Assembly (NCBI GenBank): GCA_032433595.1 | Contig: JASWJB010000011.1 | Location: 62,001-126,000, forward strand | Reading direction: 5' to 3' | DNA: 64,000 nucleotides | Source: Conoideocrella luteorostrata | Taxonomy: Eukaryota; Ascomycota; Sordariomycetes; Hypocreales; Clavicipitaceae | Part shown: in pieces, positions 22,903-35,344 of the stretch | How the letters are laid out: each line of letters starts with the position of its first letter | Position numbering within the stretch: the first letter of the stretch is position 1 | Program-made: the position numbers and the translations under genes | Notes under the pieces: model-generated | What the model was told of the DNA's origin: nothing | The model's database searches: none | Seen by the model: only the letters and a program-made list of their open reading frames with translations

Positions 22903-24052
22903 CTTTGCCAGCTTTTCGAGTACCTGCTCTGGCAAAACTGGTGAGGAGGACCCTGGGGAGCCGCAGCGTCAAAGTTGCACTCTGTTTCTCATGAAACAGC
23001 AAAACAAAATAGGCAGCTTCACAGCACCTGAATGCGGAAATATGAAAACGGATAGAATTACAACACGACCAGCGTATTTGCAAGCAGCCTGTAGGCACCT
23101 GTCCGTTGTTTAGAAGTTTTTTTGGGGGGAGGGGGGGGGGGGATGATGTCTAAGTTGGCATGGGAAAAGATAGCAAACTAAGAGGGGACAAAGAAAAAGA
23201 ACACGCAAGAGACAAAAAAGGGGAGGGGCAAGAGGGCAAACGGTAGAAACAAACCGGAGTGATTTTGTCACGTATGATAACTAAGGGATTCAATCAGCTG
23301 CTTTTTGTTAATTTGATAGCTGGGGAGAGGGGAGACGGCCCGGGTTAGGGTGAAAGAGTGGGTGAGTGGTCAAGTGAGAGCAAAGTGAGTTGCTTGATTG
23401 ATTGTGCGACGGCCAAGACAGCGCAAACATGCGGGCTAGTTAGGCTCTGAGTCAAGCATCCATCAGGGCTGTATAGTCAAATCTGAGTGCAAGACGTGCT
23501 TATTTTATTTAATTTTTTGGTCCTCCGCGAACCGGTCCTGTCATTGTGTTACACGCAAATGTTGGGAGGAGTGGGCACCTTGAAAACGACGTGTTGGAAA
23601 TCGTGCTGAGCCCGGTGAAAGTGAGCAGCGCTTGGATTCAGCGAGCATCCACCAACGCGCATTCACGGGCCTTTGATGCTGTAGAGTTGAGAGAAAGTAG
23701 CAACGAATCGCATAGCAAAATTACAGTGACTCTTGTTCACAGCCCATCTAGCAAGTAGCTTTTACACCAAGCCACCTGTACCGGGACCCGGGACTTAATA
23801 ACTGGGCCCCCTGGAGCCATCGTGCCCGAAAAGATGGTGGAAAATTGCCAAGATTAAATGCCACTTTAGCAAATTCTTTGTCATATCTATATTGTTCTCT
23901 AATCACTACGTGACCTTACGAAGCAAAGTCTCGACACCATGCTCCTAGCATGTTATAGACCTGGGAGATCACCACCCCCCCTTTAGGAGGCCGCAGTGTG
24001 AATGTCTGCTCTACAACTCGGGGGAAAAGTACAAGTATACCCTCCGCATGGT
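22903..24052. other. Promoter region of the unknown gene and 3' region of IES2
   Basis: No gene is supported. A poly-G run lies at 23124-23142, reading as poly-C on the transcribed minus strand. Purine-rich sequence continues to about 23260. A small plus frame at 23546-23758 has no recognisable family. Confidence 0.45.
23124..23142. repeat. Interrupted poly-G tract
   Basis: Six G, one A, then about twelve G, directly preceded by seven T. It could fold as a G-quadruplex on the plus strand and sits some 220 bases upstream of the unknown gene's start. Confidence 0.8.
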
Positions 24053-24846
24053 CTACGCAACCTCCTCAACCATTTTGCCGGATGCCAAGCCGCCCCTGGT
24101 TGAGAATATTTGGCCGGCAGGACCACTCAAAATGTCATCCGGCACCGATACTTTACTTCCACTCTTGTTGTTCATCCATCGTATGAGTGTGTAGCCTGCT
24201 TTCTGAGACTCTTCCTCAGGGCTGTCGGCTTGGGCGGCTTGGGCGGCGGCCTTTCGATTTATTTTTGGAGCTTGCTTTTTCAATAGCTTATTGATAGTTT
24301 CCATCTGCAAATCCAAGTTAGTTAAAATCTAGTCTCGAGTTTCGGGGGCCATGGCAGGAACTACGGCTGGTCTCCTTACTTTCACTTCTTCGGTGCGCTT
24401 CTCGCTGAGATTGCGACGTCGCCGAGCCATTTCCTGCCGCCGCATGGACAGCTCCTCAGCCGTAAAATGCTTCTTCACCTGGACCTCTGTACCACAACAA
24501 TTGTTAGCTCGGTGCAGTGATAGCGTGTTTTCTTCAGCCGTTGCACCTACCGTCGGATAGTTTCATGTACTCCTGAGGTTCATCGTCAAATCTAGCCCTT
24601 TGACGTTTTGTCATTTTGGTGACATCCGGAGTCCCTTCTCGAGTTCCGTCATCGCTGTCGATTTCCGCATCACCACCGACCTCTTCCTCTTCCTCTTCTT
24701 CCTCTCCTTCCTCATCGTCATCTTCCCCTGCAACTTCAATTTCTTCACCTTCAGCGTCCTCATCAGCCATCGTCTCATCGCCAAATCCCATTGTTTGATC
24801 ACCCTCTTCACTGTCCGCGGGATCACTCAGCTCGTCGTCGTCGTCG

Positions 24847-24878
<32 letters not shown>

Positions 24879-25445
24879 GTCCACCTCGTCATCAACGACC
24901 ATTTTAGAAGCTGCCGCTTTAGCAGCAGACCTAGGGGTCGGTTGCGATACTCGAATCGTATGCCCTGCTCGTGAAGGCAGTGACGCATCCATATCAATGT
25001 CTCCTTCAGCATCCTCCTCTCCTTCGGCATCTACATCCTCTCCTTCAGCATCAACCTCCACTTCCTCGCCCTCGATGTCTTCGTCCCTTACTTCAAGATC
25101 ATCAACTGTGGCTTCGTCCTCCTCTTCGTCGTCATCCGGACTGGAGTCGATGACATAGTTTTTCCTGCCACCTCGATTTCTGGTGCCTTGAACTATCTCT
25201 CCGCCTTCGAAGCGCTCAGTTCGTCGGTTAGCACCCCGGGTTGATCTGGAGGTTTTCACTGTGACACTGTCGTCGGGGGATGAAGATGGCATGTCCCGGA
25301 GAGCACCTGCACCAGAGGCGCGACCAGATCTACGAGATGACATTAAACTTCGTTCACCTCTATCACTTGCGTCAGCCCATCTTGCATGAACAGAAATCGA
25401 CTCATTCGCTCTTGTAGCCGCAGATCGACGAGGTCGCGAGGCCAT
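24053..25445 (-). CDS. IES2: INO80 chromatin-remodelling complex subunit Ies2-like
   Basis: Three minus-strand exons (25445-24551, 24486-24380, 24304-24053) give 417 residues. The start MASRPRRSAATRANE is preferred over the longer open frame because the upstream part is hydrophobic and unlike the family. Residues about 110-290 are extremely acidic, with a run of some sixteen aspartates at about 202-220 encoded by a GAC/GTC triplet repeat (24831-24884). The C-terminal part carries the PAPA-1/Ies2 signature LSMRRQEMARRRRNLSEKR followed by ETINKLLKKQAPK. This is the segment that defines INO80 subunit B/Ies2, which binds the Ino80 ATPase module and activates remodelling in the nucleus. It is head-to-head with the PEX14/17 gene over a 1.6-kb gap. 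Confidence 0.85.
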
Positions 25446-27089
25446 GATTGCTTGTCGTAGCAATGGACCGGAAAGGAGTAATTTAGTCCAGCTTGGTAGT
25501 ATGCGGCCTGCAGATCGAATCACCTGATGCAGATGCGAGATGTCGACCCAACAAGTCAAGTGGTCTCCAAATATGCCCGTAACAGACGGAAACGTGGCGC
25601 AATGATAATTCACTAGACTGACTATGCCGCAGATACGCAGAGGTCGGATTGCAGTATGCTTAATTGGTCTGGTTTCAACAACGGCAAACGCGAGGAGAGC
25701 ATCGAGGAGAGCATCTAGGAGCGCAACGCAGGACAGTGATATGAAACGGAGCAGCGCTTTGAAAAAAAAAGCAGCCAGTGCCATTCATGGCCTTCATTGG
25801 TCAGCGTCGCAACCAAGAAATTGGCAGCACGCAGGTGTGTGCTCATGTAGTACGGAGTCCGGATGACACAATGGCGACGACACGTCTACCGAAATAAGCT
25901 TGTCACCAAGCAACTTTGCCTAGAATAAACCCAATTCGCCCGAGCAGGTCGTGGCAGGGCAGGATCCCCGGTGCTAGCGAGTCACCAAGCAGCGTGACCG
26001 GCACAGTATGAACAGCCGGACTCCTTGCTGACGGGCAGATGGTGCAAGATAAAAAAAGATGAGTTACGGGTGTTCCAAATGCACAAGTTCAGAGGCAGCA
26101 GCGTCGTACTGATTACGCTCGAGGCGAGGTGAAGTGAAACGGTTGTATGGCAGAGGAGGCGAAACAAAAATCGAGATGGCTTACCTTTGGGCGAACAGGG
26201 CCTATCACGAATTATCAACGAGTGGCGAAGAAAGCCACCGTTACTTCCCACCAGGCAGGCAAATGCACAATTCGGTAGGCGGCTCGACGGGAGAATCTCT
26301 CAGGTTCTTCCGAATAAAACCAGTTGACTAGTTACTTCTGCTGTCAATCTGACCTTGACTGCTCTTGGGGCAGGGCAGTCAATTAATGTCAGCGAAGCGG
26401 GATTCGTTGCCGACGTGTGAATTGGGACTTGATCGAGGCAGCGATCGATCAGACCTCCTTCACGTAGATTGCCGTCCGTGCCTGACAATGATCAAGTTCT
26501 TCGACACTAACGATTAGGACTCCGGAAAAGGATTGATCTAAACAATTCCACCAGGAAGGAATCAATCCCGAGTCGGGCCTGAACCGCAAATACAGAGTAG
26601 TGCCGTTGAGAGAAGCATCAACAACCCGGGGTGGAATTTGTTGCTCCCTCCCTACGACTTGCATTTGGGGACTTTAGGAACTTTGCACATGCATGAGTGG
26701 GCCCAACCCCCCACCACCGATTCCCTCAAACCAGAGTGCCCGTCAACCGTCTATTTCTGTACGGAGTTGTTTAGGACCCACTTTCTTTTTGGCCACCTGC
26801 CATCGGACCGACCTCTTCCAGTCACGGAAGGCTGTCCTGTTGCCTGCTAGCCTGCCTACGGGGGCAACTCATCAGCCTGTGAATGTCGTTGGCTACTACT
26901 CCGCCGCTAGTTACTTGCAGAATTCCCCAGATTTATAGGCGACTACCCTTGCCGAGGCATCTGGATGACAATCTTTGGTCCTCAGATATGCACTCTTTTT
27001 ATTAACCAGCTGGCTCGCTTGTCTCTGCTTCAACCCTACCCCTTATGATTTCGTAATATTGATCACGCTTCATCAGTCACTGTTCAGTC
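25446..27089. other. Divergent promoter region between IES2 and PEX14/17
   Basis: Contains the two promoters. Two palindrome-family words (near 25850 and 26760) are present. The minus frame extending the IES2 exon to 25784 is hydrophobic and probably leader. No other gene is supported. Confidence 0.5.
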
Positions 27090-28218
27090 ATGGGCGACTC
27101 GGGCGATATCACAGGTTCCGCTTCTGCTATACCCTCGTGGCAGCGTGACGGAGCATCCAACTCCGGCGACACGAAAGAAAAGCCCACCAAGCAAGCACAA
27201 CAGGACGAGCAAGTGGAGGTCGCGCGCTGTTTTCTCAAGGAGAGCCAAGTAAAATCGGCGTCGCGGGAGAAGAAAATCGAATTTCTTGAGTCCAAGGGTA
27301 TTAGCAGTAACGATATTGAGAAGCTCTTGTCACAATCAGAAGAAGATTCTGAGTCATTATCGCAGGTTCGTCGCACGATAACTTCCATCAGCTTAATCAC
27401 ATATCTTCTTCTACTTACTGACTTATTTTTGTGATGAGCAGATCCGGAGCCCAAAATCAAAACGCACAGAAAGCTCCGCGACCAATGAAAACTCCTCACC
27501 CTCTGCTTCAACAAACGACCGCCCACCGATCGTCATATTCCCCGAATTTCTCGTCAAGCCACAACGACCACCACCGCTAGTTACCAAGAATGGGCTTTTT
27601 AATACCTTGTACGCTTTTGCTGGCTTGTCGACCCTTTTATACGGCACGAGCAAATACCTCGTTGCCCCAATGGTTGACAACTTGACGGATGCACAGACAG
27701 AGCTTCATGAGGTTACGTCCAAAAAGCTCGACATTCTAGTAGCACAACTCGAGAAGACTGTGTCCGTCATTCCGCCTGCCCTGGCAAAGCCTGCGTCACT
27801 CGATGACAACGATGCCAGTGATGTAGAGGACCCTGCGGAAATGTTTCATCGTGATATTGGGACTCAAACCTCAGTTATCGACGCCAACACTGTCCCTGCC
27901 ACAAAACCCTCGGAGCCTGCGTCAAAACGCCATGTTGAGAACTTGGCATCTTTAGCAAAGACTTTGTCTGTTCTTAAGGACCAGTTTCGAGCACAGAGTG
28001 AAGGTTTTGAGGATGTGAAGACATTGCTAGATGTATTTCGGGACGATCTAGACGGGATGACCTACGGTGGGGCCACAGAATTCATTGGCGGTTATGACAT
28101 ATACAGCACCGCCAAGAAGAATGAGCCAGAAGATGAAATCCGCAAAGCTAGGGATAATATCAGGCGCGTCAAAGGTGTACTATTGAGCACCAGAAACTTT
28201 CCTGCCTCTACAAGATGA
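27090..28218 (+). CDS. PEX33: Peroxin 14/17 (PEX33-type), peroxisomal import docking component
   Basis: Two exons (27090-27365 and 27442-28218) encode 350 residues. Residues about 42-82 (VEVARCFLKESQVKSASREK, then KKIEFLESKGISSNDI) form the small helical Pex14 N-terminal domain that binds the PTS1 receptor Pex5. After a proline-rich linker comes one candidate membrane segment (LFNTLYAFAGLSTLLYGTS, about 144-162) and then a long charged region, probably coiled coil, with TSKKLDILVAQLEK. The layout and the motif FPEFLVKPQRPPPLV match the filamentous-fungal Pex14/17 hybrid (PEX33 in Neurospora) better than ordinary Pex14, whose membrane-proximal motif is different. It acts at the peroxisomal membrane docking complex. 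Plain PEX14 remains possible. Confidence 0.78.
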
Positions 28219-28530
28219 TCTTAGGCAGAAATGGAAGGGTCTTATTTTTATTTTTTAGAAGGATCGTATTATCATGGCAATGTGTGTACGTGTACTCTGT
28301 CTCAAGCAATACTACTAGGTATCCGTAAATTATACTGTTCTTACTATAGCAAAAAACTCTTCATTTCATGCTTCATTACAGTAAAATCCCAAAAATAAGA
28401 TGCTGTAGTCCATATGACAAATTTCAAAACATAGCAGACGCCGGGTTGGAAATATTGCCCACGATACACATAAAACCTCTCTTCACATTCTTAATGAGAA
28501 CCCCAAACAAGACCCTCTAAATTTGAAATA
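28219..28530. other. Convergent 3' gap between PEX14/17 and the chromodomain gene
   Basis: AT-rich facing 3' untranslated regions. Nothing else was seen. Confidence 0.6.
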
Positions 28531-31500
28531 TCATCCTTTCTCAGGGTCATGAATTTTGTGACGAGAAAAGAATGATTGCCATGTTGGTGCGTGGATATGC
28601 TGGTAGCCCCTCCCCGCCACAAATTGGGTTTCATACCACTTCACAGTCGGCTGGAAGGTGAATGGTATTGAGCTAAGCCCCTGGTTCTGCAACACAGCCT
28701 CTTGGAAAAAGTTCCTGTCTGTGGTTGTCCGGCCTGTGGTTGTCCGGCCTGTGACGCTCGTTTCCGGTGCATGAAAAACTGTTCGCGTTGGCAGTGACAA
28801 CAGACTAGAAGAGTCCAGCCCGGTTTGTGAAGGTGACTTTGGTCTTGCTTCGGTTGTACGCGCAGCCCCTGCATAGACTGGTTTCCACCCACGTGATGGA
28901 AGGGTGCGGCCCTTTACTGGAAGACATTGCTTGATTGAACTAGAAAGGCTATCAATCCAAGACAATGTACGGTCAAGGGGGTCCATCAGTTCGCTATTAT
29001 GAAAATCGTCGCGTGATCCAATCCAAATTCTTTCGAGGGGTAACGCAGTTGTCAAGTCTCGAGTCTCTTCCCGGATAAAAGCAATAAGCTCTTGTTGAGG
29101 GGCTGTCAGCTCTTCTTCATATACTTCAAATGAATCTGAGCTTTTTCCGTGCAAATTAGGATCCCAAATGAGCAACTCCATGCTGGTCCATGGTTTGGTT
29201 TGGAGATCACTGGGTCTGTAAATCGCTATCCATGGTGACCATTGTCGTTGCTGCTTATGCGCGGCAGACAGTTGCCCCCCATCACTGTTATGGGTATAGA
29301 ATAGCCCCACGGAAGTATTTTTATGGTACGGCAGATGTCTATCAGAGGGAATCAGCCTATCCCTCGCGAATAAGGGCTGCGCAAAGAAGCTGTACCATCT
29401 CCGGTAATCATCAAATTGCGATGTGATATCTCCGAGCCGGGAATCTGTATTCGAATCACAATTTGTCACAGGATATCTGTACAAGACAATGGGACAGAAT
29501 TTTAGATCTTTATAACCCCTCTCGACGTCTTTGAGAAAGTTTCGAATTCTTGAAGCAGTGTTGGTCACTACAGATGTTGAAGCAATTGCAGATTGCTGAG
29601 TGTCTAGACGTCCTCTATTCAGGTTATCGGGGCCGCAGACAACGTTTTCACGAGACTTGATAAATTGAACCGGCCGTAGGTTTCGTGATAGTCTTGCTTC
29701 AGTTTGATAACCAGATCCCAGAACAAGAAACTTTCTGAACTGTTGATTATGCAATAATGACCAAGAACCAAACCAGTTCACCAAGCTTTGTTCATCGTTT
29801 CCGTCTAATACATCCGGAGCGTATACGAAAGGAGTGTGATCGCAGTCTTCCGTTTCGTCAATCAGTTGGCGAATAAGGTTCCAACATTTGAACAATGCCT
29901 CAACAGCCCTCGCTCGCTTTTGTTCATCAGGGAGTGATTCTTTCGACTGTGATGTTGCTTTATCTTTCTCGACTGCCAGGTCTAATAGCCAGCTTGCTAT
30001 ATCAGAGCAGACCGCCAGTTTCCCTAAGCGAAATATCGAACTGTGGTGGGTATAATTTTGCCAAAAGAATTTGACAAAGTTGTAGGCCTGCTCCGGCTGA
30101 GAAATGAGGAAGCTTGGAGTAATCAAGATAACAAGTCCAGATTGAAATATTTGACGTAAACGATAGTCAACTGAACTAGAGCCGAGATCGCTTTCTCGCA
30201 GGGTCCCGCCAGACTGTGAGAAGACCCAAAAGTCAATCTTTCCATAGTAACCATGAAGAATTGCAGCTAGATGTGGAATGGATCGAATAGACCAGACGGC
30301 ATCCTCATGAAATATGACTGTCCCTCGATCAAGTGATAAAAATTCCGACCAGTGTCCGGGGAGAAGGCTAGTCCTAACCGTACAACTGGCATCTGCCTGT
30401 TGTAACCACTGCGAAATCATTACTGCTTTCTGGTAGGCAGTTTGAGGAAACATTAGGAAGAAGTTATGCGACAGCCCATTGACCATACTATTTTTGAACG
30501 GCCGCTCATACATGCCATCCAAAAAAAAGCTGTATGCACCTATGATGCTGTTTTGATAGGCAACAAGAGGTGCAGGTGCTAGCATTGAATTTGACGAAGA
30601 ATCTGACCTGAAGATCAAGTAAGCAAGATCCTTGGCTGGGGCTGGCAAGCCGTTAGCTAGGTTTATTATCTGTGAGGTTTCAGGTGTGAAGATAGCGACG
30701 GAACCTCCGTCCATGTGGCATATAGCTGCAAAGCGCCCTACCTGTAGCCGCTTAGCTACAGATTCAATCATTTCCTGACCGGCCTCGCATGCTAATATGG
30801 TACCTTGGCAGTCACCCATGTCTTGAACAGTTTGGTGTCCAGTTTGGGACATGAGATCTTGGATGGTGCAAATATGAGAGAAAAGCAATCGAGACTGATC
30901 ATTAAAGCAGCGAGACCAAGGATAACCGTCGTTGAGAACCAATTTAGAAAACTCAAACTTCGCAGATAACCCTTCATCAAAACCAAACTGGCAGATTTTG
31001 TATATTTGGCGTGGAGGGGGTACGTTAGATAGGGGCGAAGAAGCAGATGGGTGATGATTCTTGATCCGTTCTCCTCCCTGTCGTTTCGACGATGTGGAAG
31101 TCGTGGTTTCTGGCCCTGGCGAGTCTTCTTTTTCTGAAACGAAAAGACTATCAAATTCATCAACCTGTTGCTGTTGGCCATCTAGATCATGTGCCCAACG
31201 CACCCTTTTGATTGTCTTGTTTTTTGTTGCGGATAGCTGATCAGGAACAGATGGTGACATGAGATTTCTATTTTGTTCAATTACCGGTAAAGATTGCTCA
31301 GGTACCGAATTAGTGGTAATAGGGGGTGCTACTGAAAAAAATGAGGGAGTGAGCTGACTCGGGGGTGTAACTCCTTCTTTGTCTCTCAGCGCCTTCTCCA
31401 ATATCCTCCTTTTGCGATGGTTGAAGAGTTGTGGTTGTCGTTTAGTATCGGATGCCATCGTTAAGAGTGTACCGCGAGGCTTTCGTGTCTTGCCACCGAC

Positions 31501-32343
31501 AAAAACATTCAACGTTGATGCTCCGTCATTAGATCCGGTGTTGCTAAAACCCCTTGCCACGGAAAGCTTAGGCGCTGCCCGGGCATTACGTTTCATCGGC
31601 TGTGTCTTTGTCAGAGAAGTGTCACTCTTGTTCGCTGTATTTGCCTGAGCGGGCCTGTCTAGTACAGACTGTGTAGGGCTTCCTCGATTTAAGCTGTTTG
31701 AGCAGTCCGAAGTTTGAGGCTGCTCATGGCGGGCATGCAGGAGTTTGTCGGGAGGTTTTATTCCACTTTGTGCTGCGGCAGCCGTTTCTCTCTTTTTTGC
31801 CCTTGATCTGGTAGAAAGTGGCTCGTCCTCAGATGACATGTCGCCGTCCATACTTGCGGGTTCACCATTGTTCGCATCCGAGTTACTCTGTTCGCCTTCA
31901 GAGGGCCCTTGTACGTTGTCCATCCACATCTGCAAAGTATATCCCAGATCGCGTTGGCTGAGTCCCAAACGGGCCCGCTTGCGATTCTTTGCTTCATGCT
32001 TTGCGTATTTTGCTCGAATGTCAGCATTCACAGCTTCCCTCCAGTCGCGAATCTTGAATCCTGGCACAGTTTTACTGCCGCTCTGCTCTACGGCAGCCTT
32101 CCAATCTGCCAGCAGCTCCTCCTTCAAGTGGTCAGCGGGCTCCCAGCTGGCCTCGCTGAGATCGTACCCTTCCCATTTCATGAGATATCTTGTCTGGCCC
32201 GCCACTTTAGCTTCAGCCAATATTTCGGTCACAGCCCACTCGTCTTGAGAGTCAATTTCTGCCGACGTGGCTGAGACCGATAGGTCGTCACTAAGGTCTT
32301 CATCACATATAGCATCAGGCTGAGTTTTGGAGTTCAAAGCCAT
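28531..32343 (-). CDS. Large chromodomain protein, silencing-factor candidate
   Basis: One uninterrupted open frame encodes 1270 residues from the ATG at 32343; the frame extends a little further up but only from a TTG. Residues 34-86 form a canonical chromodomain, with EWAVTEIL, then YLMKWEGYDLSEASWEP. The aromatic cage is complete (W36, W57, Y60), which predicts methyl-lysine binding. The next 400 residues are disordered and basic/serine-rich. The C-terminal two thirds look folded (for example VAICHMDGGSVAIFTPETS-like and FWVFSQSGG segments) but I cannot name the fold. An N-terminal chromodomain on a very large fungal protein recalls S. pombe Chp1 and Neurospora CDP-2 of the HCHC silencing complex. 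A direct 15-base duplication near 28725-28755 repeats a short GRTTT block. An HDA1 gene lies 8 kb away. The exact orthologue is not established. Confidence 0.75.
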   Translation of the reverse strand: MALNSKTQPDAICDEDLSDDLSVSATSAEIDSQDEWAVTEILAEAKVAGQTRYLMKWEGYDLSEASWEPADHLKEELLADWKAAVEQSGSKTVPGFKIRDWREAVNADIRAKYAKHEAKNRKRARLGLSQRDLGYTLQMWMDNVQGPSEGEQSNSDANNGEPASMDGDMSSEDEPLSTRSRAKKRETAAAAQSGIKPPDKLLHARHEQPQTSDCSNSLNRGSPTQSVLDRPAQANTANKSDTSLTKTQPMKRNARAAPKLSVARGFSNTGSNDGASTLNVFVGGKTRKPRGTLLTMASDTKRQPQLFNHRKRRILEKALRDKEGVTPPSQLTPSFFSVAPPITTNSVPEQSLPVIEQNRNLMSPSVPDQLSATKNKTIKRVRWAHDLDGQQQQVDEFDSLFVSEKEDSPGPETTTSTSSKRQGGERIKNHHPSASSPLSNVPPPRQIYKICQFGFDEGLSAKFEFSKLVLNDGYPWSRCFNDQSRLLFSHICTIQDLMSQTGHQTVQDMGDCQGTILACEAGQEMIESVAKRLQVGRFAAICHMDGGSVAIFTPETSQIINLANGLPAPAKDLAYLIFRSDSSSNSMLAPAPLVAYQNSIIGAYSFFLDGMYERPFKNSMVNGLSHNFFLMFPQTAYQKAVMISQWLQQADASCTVRTSLLPGHWSEFLSLDRGTVIFHEDAVWSIRSIPHLAAILHGYYGKIDFWVFSQSGGTLRESDLGSSSVDYRLRQIFQSGLVILITPSFLISQPEQAYNFVKFFWQNYTHHSSIFRLGKLAVCSDIASWLLDLAVEKDKATSQSKESLPDEQKRARAVEALFKCWNLIRQLIDETEDCDHTPFVYAPDVLDGNDEQSLVNWFGSWSLLHNQQFRKFLVLGSGYQTEARLSRNLRPVQFIKSRENVVCGPDNLNRGRLDTQQSAIASTSVVTNTASRIRNFLKDVERGYKDLKFCPIVLYRYPVTNCDSNTDSRLGDITSQFDDYRRWYSFFAQPLFARDRLIPSDRHLPYHKNTSVGLFYTHNSDGGQLSAAHKQQRQWSPWIAIYRPSDLQTKPWTSMELLIWDPNLHGKSSDSFEVYEEELTAPQQELIAFIREETRDLTTALPLERIWIGSRDDFHNSELMDPLDRTLSWIDSLSSSIKQCLPVKGRTLPSRGWKPVYAGAARTTEARPKSPSQTGLDSSSLLSLPTRTVFHAPETSVTGRTTTGRTTTDRNFFQEAVLQNQGLSSIPFTFQPTVKWYETQFVAGRGYQHIHAPTWQSFFSRHKIHDPEKG

Positions 32344-33548
32344 CGGGCGCCAACGGTATCGAGACGCGAATGCTAATCTAGGCCCCGAGACGTTGGCTTG
32401 CGTCAAAGCGAGTTGGGTGTTCAATCAGGATGTGAGACCTCTTATCACACCAACTAGTGAGCTGCCGTCCTTGTGCCAGAGTGTGAAAACTGTCGAAGCT
32501 AGCAACGAGGCATCATAGAACGAGAACCATTACCTCCCCTCTCAGGATTTGCTGTTATTTTTGTGGTGGTGATCAACCACTAAAGCTGTCGTCGAAAGCA
32601 AACGGCCGATAAACACAACACAGTGTGGGTTGCGTGTGCACTGTATAAGTCCGTGACTGTCCAACACCGAACACGGTGGACTTTTCCGTCTGCTGGCGGA
32701 TAACCAACCGTACCACTTATTCCGTGTGTTACATTAAAATCTTTCACCAATGTTGTAATGTGAAGGTTCTCTTATGGATGACCAAATCCCGTTAGCTACT
32801 TCGCACCTCGAGTCCCGCGTATTAACTAGCACTGGATACCAACTTTGCCAGCGCAGCTTGGTCAAACACTTCCCTACCAGTTCCATACATAAACATGTAA
32901 GAACCTAGGTAGTCATAGCATTGGAAACAAGAATGGATATCTGTGCACAAAAATCAACCCGCAAGTACTTCCAGCGTTGGGGGTACTCCGAATATGAAAC
33001 TAAATAAAAAAAACACATCTTTCACAGCACTCCAGCCCACCTTCTCTTAGTTGGTCCCTAAATAACTACTCTGTAGTTACGTTTAGGATTTGCGCTAGTG
33101 GCACATTGCAGCAGCTGAGATAAGTTTCTGCCTACTCACCCCTTTAGTTTCATCCTGTTGCCTGCTACGTAACCGCTGGACTGCGAAACTACAGATAGGC
33201 GTATTCAATCAGGTTTGATGTTTATTGCACCACCAGCTCTGCCAATCAGGCTCACGCCATCCCGCCTCCTTCACCTCAGGTTCGCCGGCGAGCGAGACTT
33301 AGGTTTGCCAGGGGATCTGACCTAAACCACACCACAGCTAGTGACCTAATCAAGACAAACAAATGACCCTTAACCTTAGCCACAACGAGTCCACACCCCA
33401 AGCAACTCTTCCCCTCCACAACCAATCCACATCCACATCTGCAGCTGACAGACCATCTCCCTTGTTAACCGCCCACGAATACAAAACCGACCGAGATTGC
33501 GAATAATTCACTCACCGAGTGATCCTACCGCATTCCAACACCGCCACC
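32344..33548. other. Divergent promoter region, chromodomain gene and RAB11
   Basis: No gene. The right 200 bases are CA- and CT-rich leader sequence before the GTPase ATG, which has a good Kozak-like context (GCCACCATGGCC). Confidence 0.55.
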
Positions 33549-34473
<925 letters not shown>

Positions 34474-35344
34474 GAAAACTTGGACACTTCTTCATATCAA
34501 ACGATTTGGGAATGACATTAACTATCTTACACACTTCCCAGAAACACACGTTATACATGAGGAAAGTCGTTTAGCGCAGGGTGGGGGACATGAGGGATGG
34601 TGATTACGTCTTTGTTGATAATTAGAATGCGCGGACACTTTGGCTTTGTTGTTGCTCTGTGTTTGTCATAACGGTGATGTGGCCTGTGGCGTTGAATGAT
34701 CGCTATGGAAGGCAACGTTTCTTTTTACGTATCGCAGTTGAACGAATCCTTAATATTCAAAATGTCTCGCCATGACCTACTCTGAAATGATAGGAAACCG
34801 TCTTTATTAAAATGATGTGAGTCTCTGCCGTGGCTACTAATACACGGCTGCCGTTACCAGATACTTGCCAGCAGGAGATGTTTCTGGAAGGATGGTTGTG
34901 AAATTCAGGCAACGATTAGCACCAGTCGACACGATTTGTGACCCCAACGACTCACTATTTACCATGGTCTCACTTGTGCACGTCTAGATGCCAGACCCCC
35001 CCAGAAGCCTTTTACAACTAAGTCATCCAGGAACTACGGAGTACCTTTTCAGCCTTCTCGATTTCGCAGAGGCACACGAAAGGTTGCCTATCTAATATTA
35101 GGCAGCTAAAATTGTGGGTCTCACTCATACATTGCCACTCACCACCCAATGGAGCGTGCTGCAACGATTAGTTAAGGTTCCACCAGAAAAACCGAGCAGT
35201 TATATTTCTTATCGATAAGGACCACATTGAATTTTCTGGAACCGCGAAGCATCTTCCGAACATTGGTAGTCGTCGGCATCAAAATTTACGAACTTTAGCG
35301 ACATTCTTGTCGCCAATCACAAATTAATCGCGATCGACAATAAA
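34474..35344. other. Gap between RAB11 and BRX1
   Basis: Contains the GTPase 3' region and the BRX1 promoter. One palindrome-family word lies near 35035. No gene seen. Confidence 0.6.

Noticed and set aside
24600..24974. Plus-strand frame with a long valine run.
   Set aside because: It is the antisense reading of the Ies2 acidic repeat.
25446..25784. Longer N-terminus for Ies2.
   Set aside because: The extra residues are hydrophobic and unlike the family, and the following ATG gives a basic, family-like start.
32344..32424. Upstream extension of the chromodomain protein by 27 residues.
   Set aside because: The extension has no ATG, only a TTG; the first ATG gives a natural start before the chromodomain.
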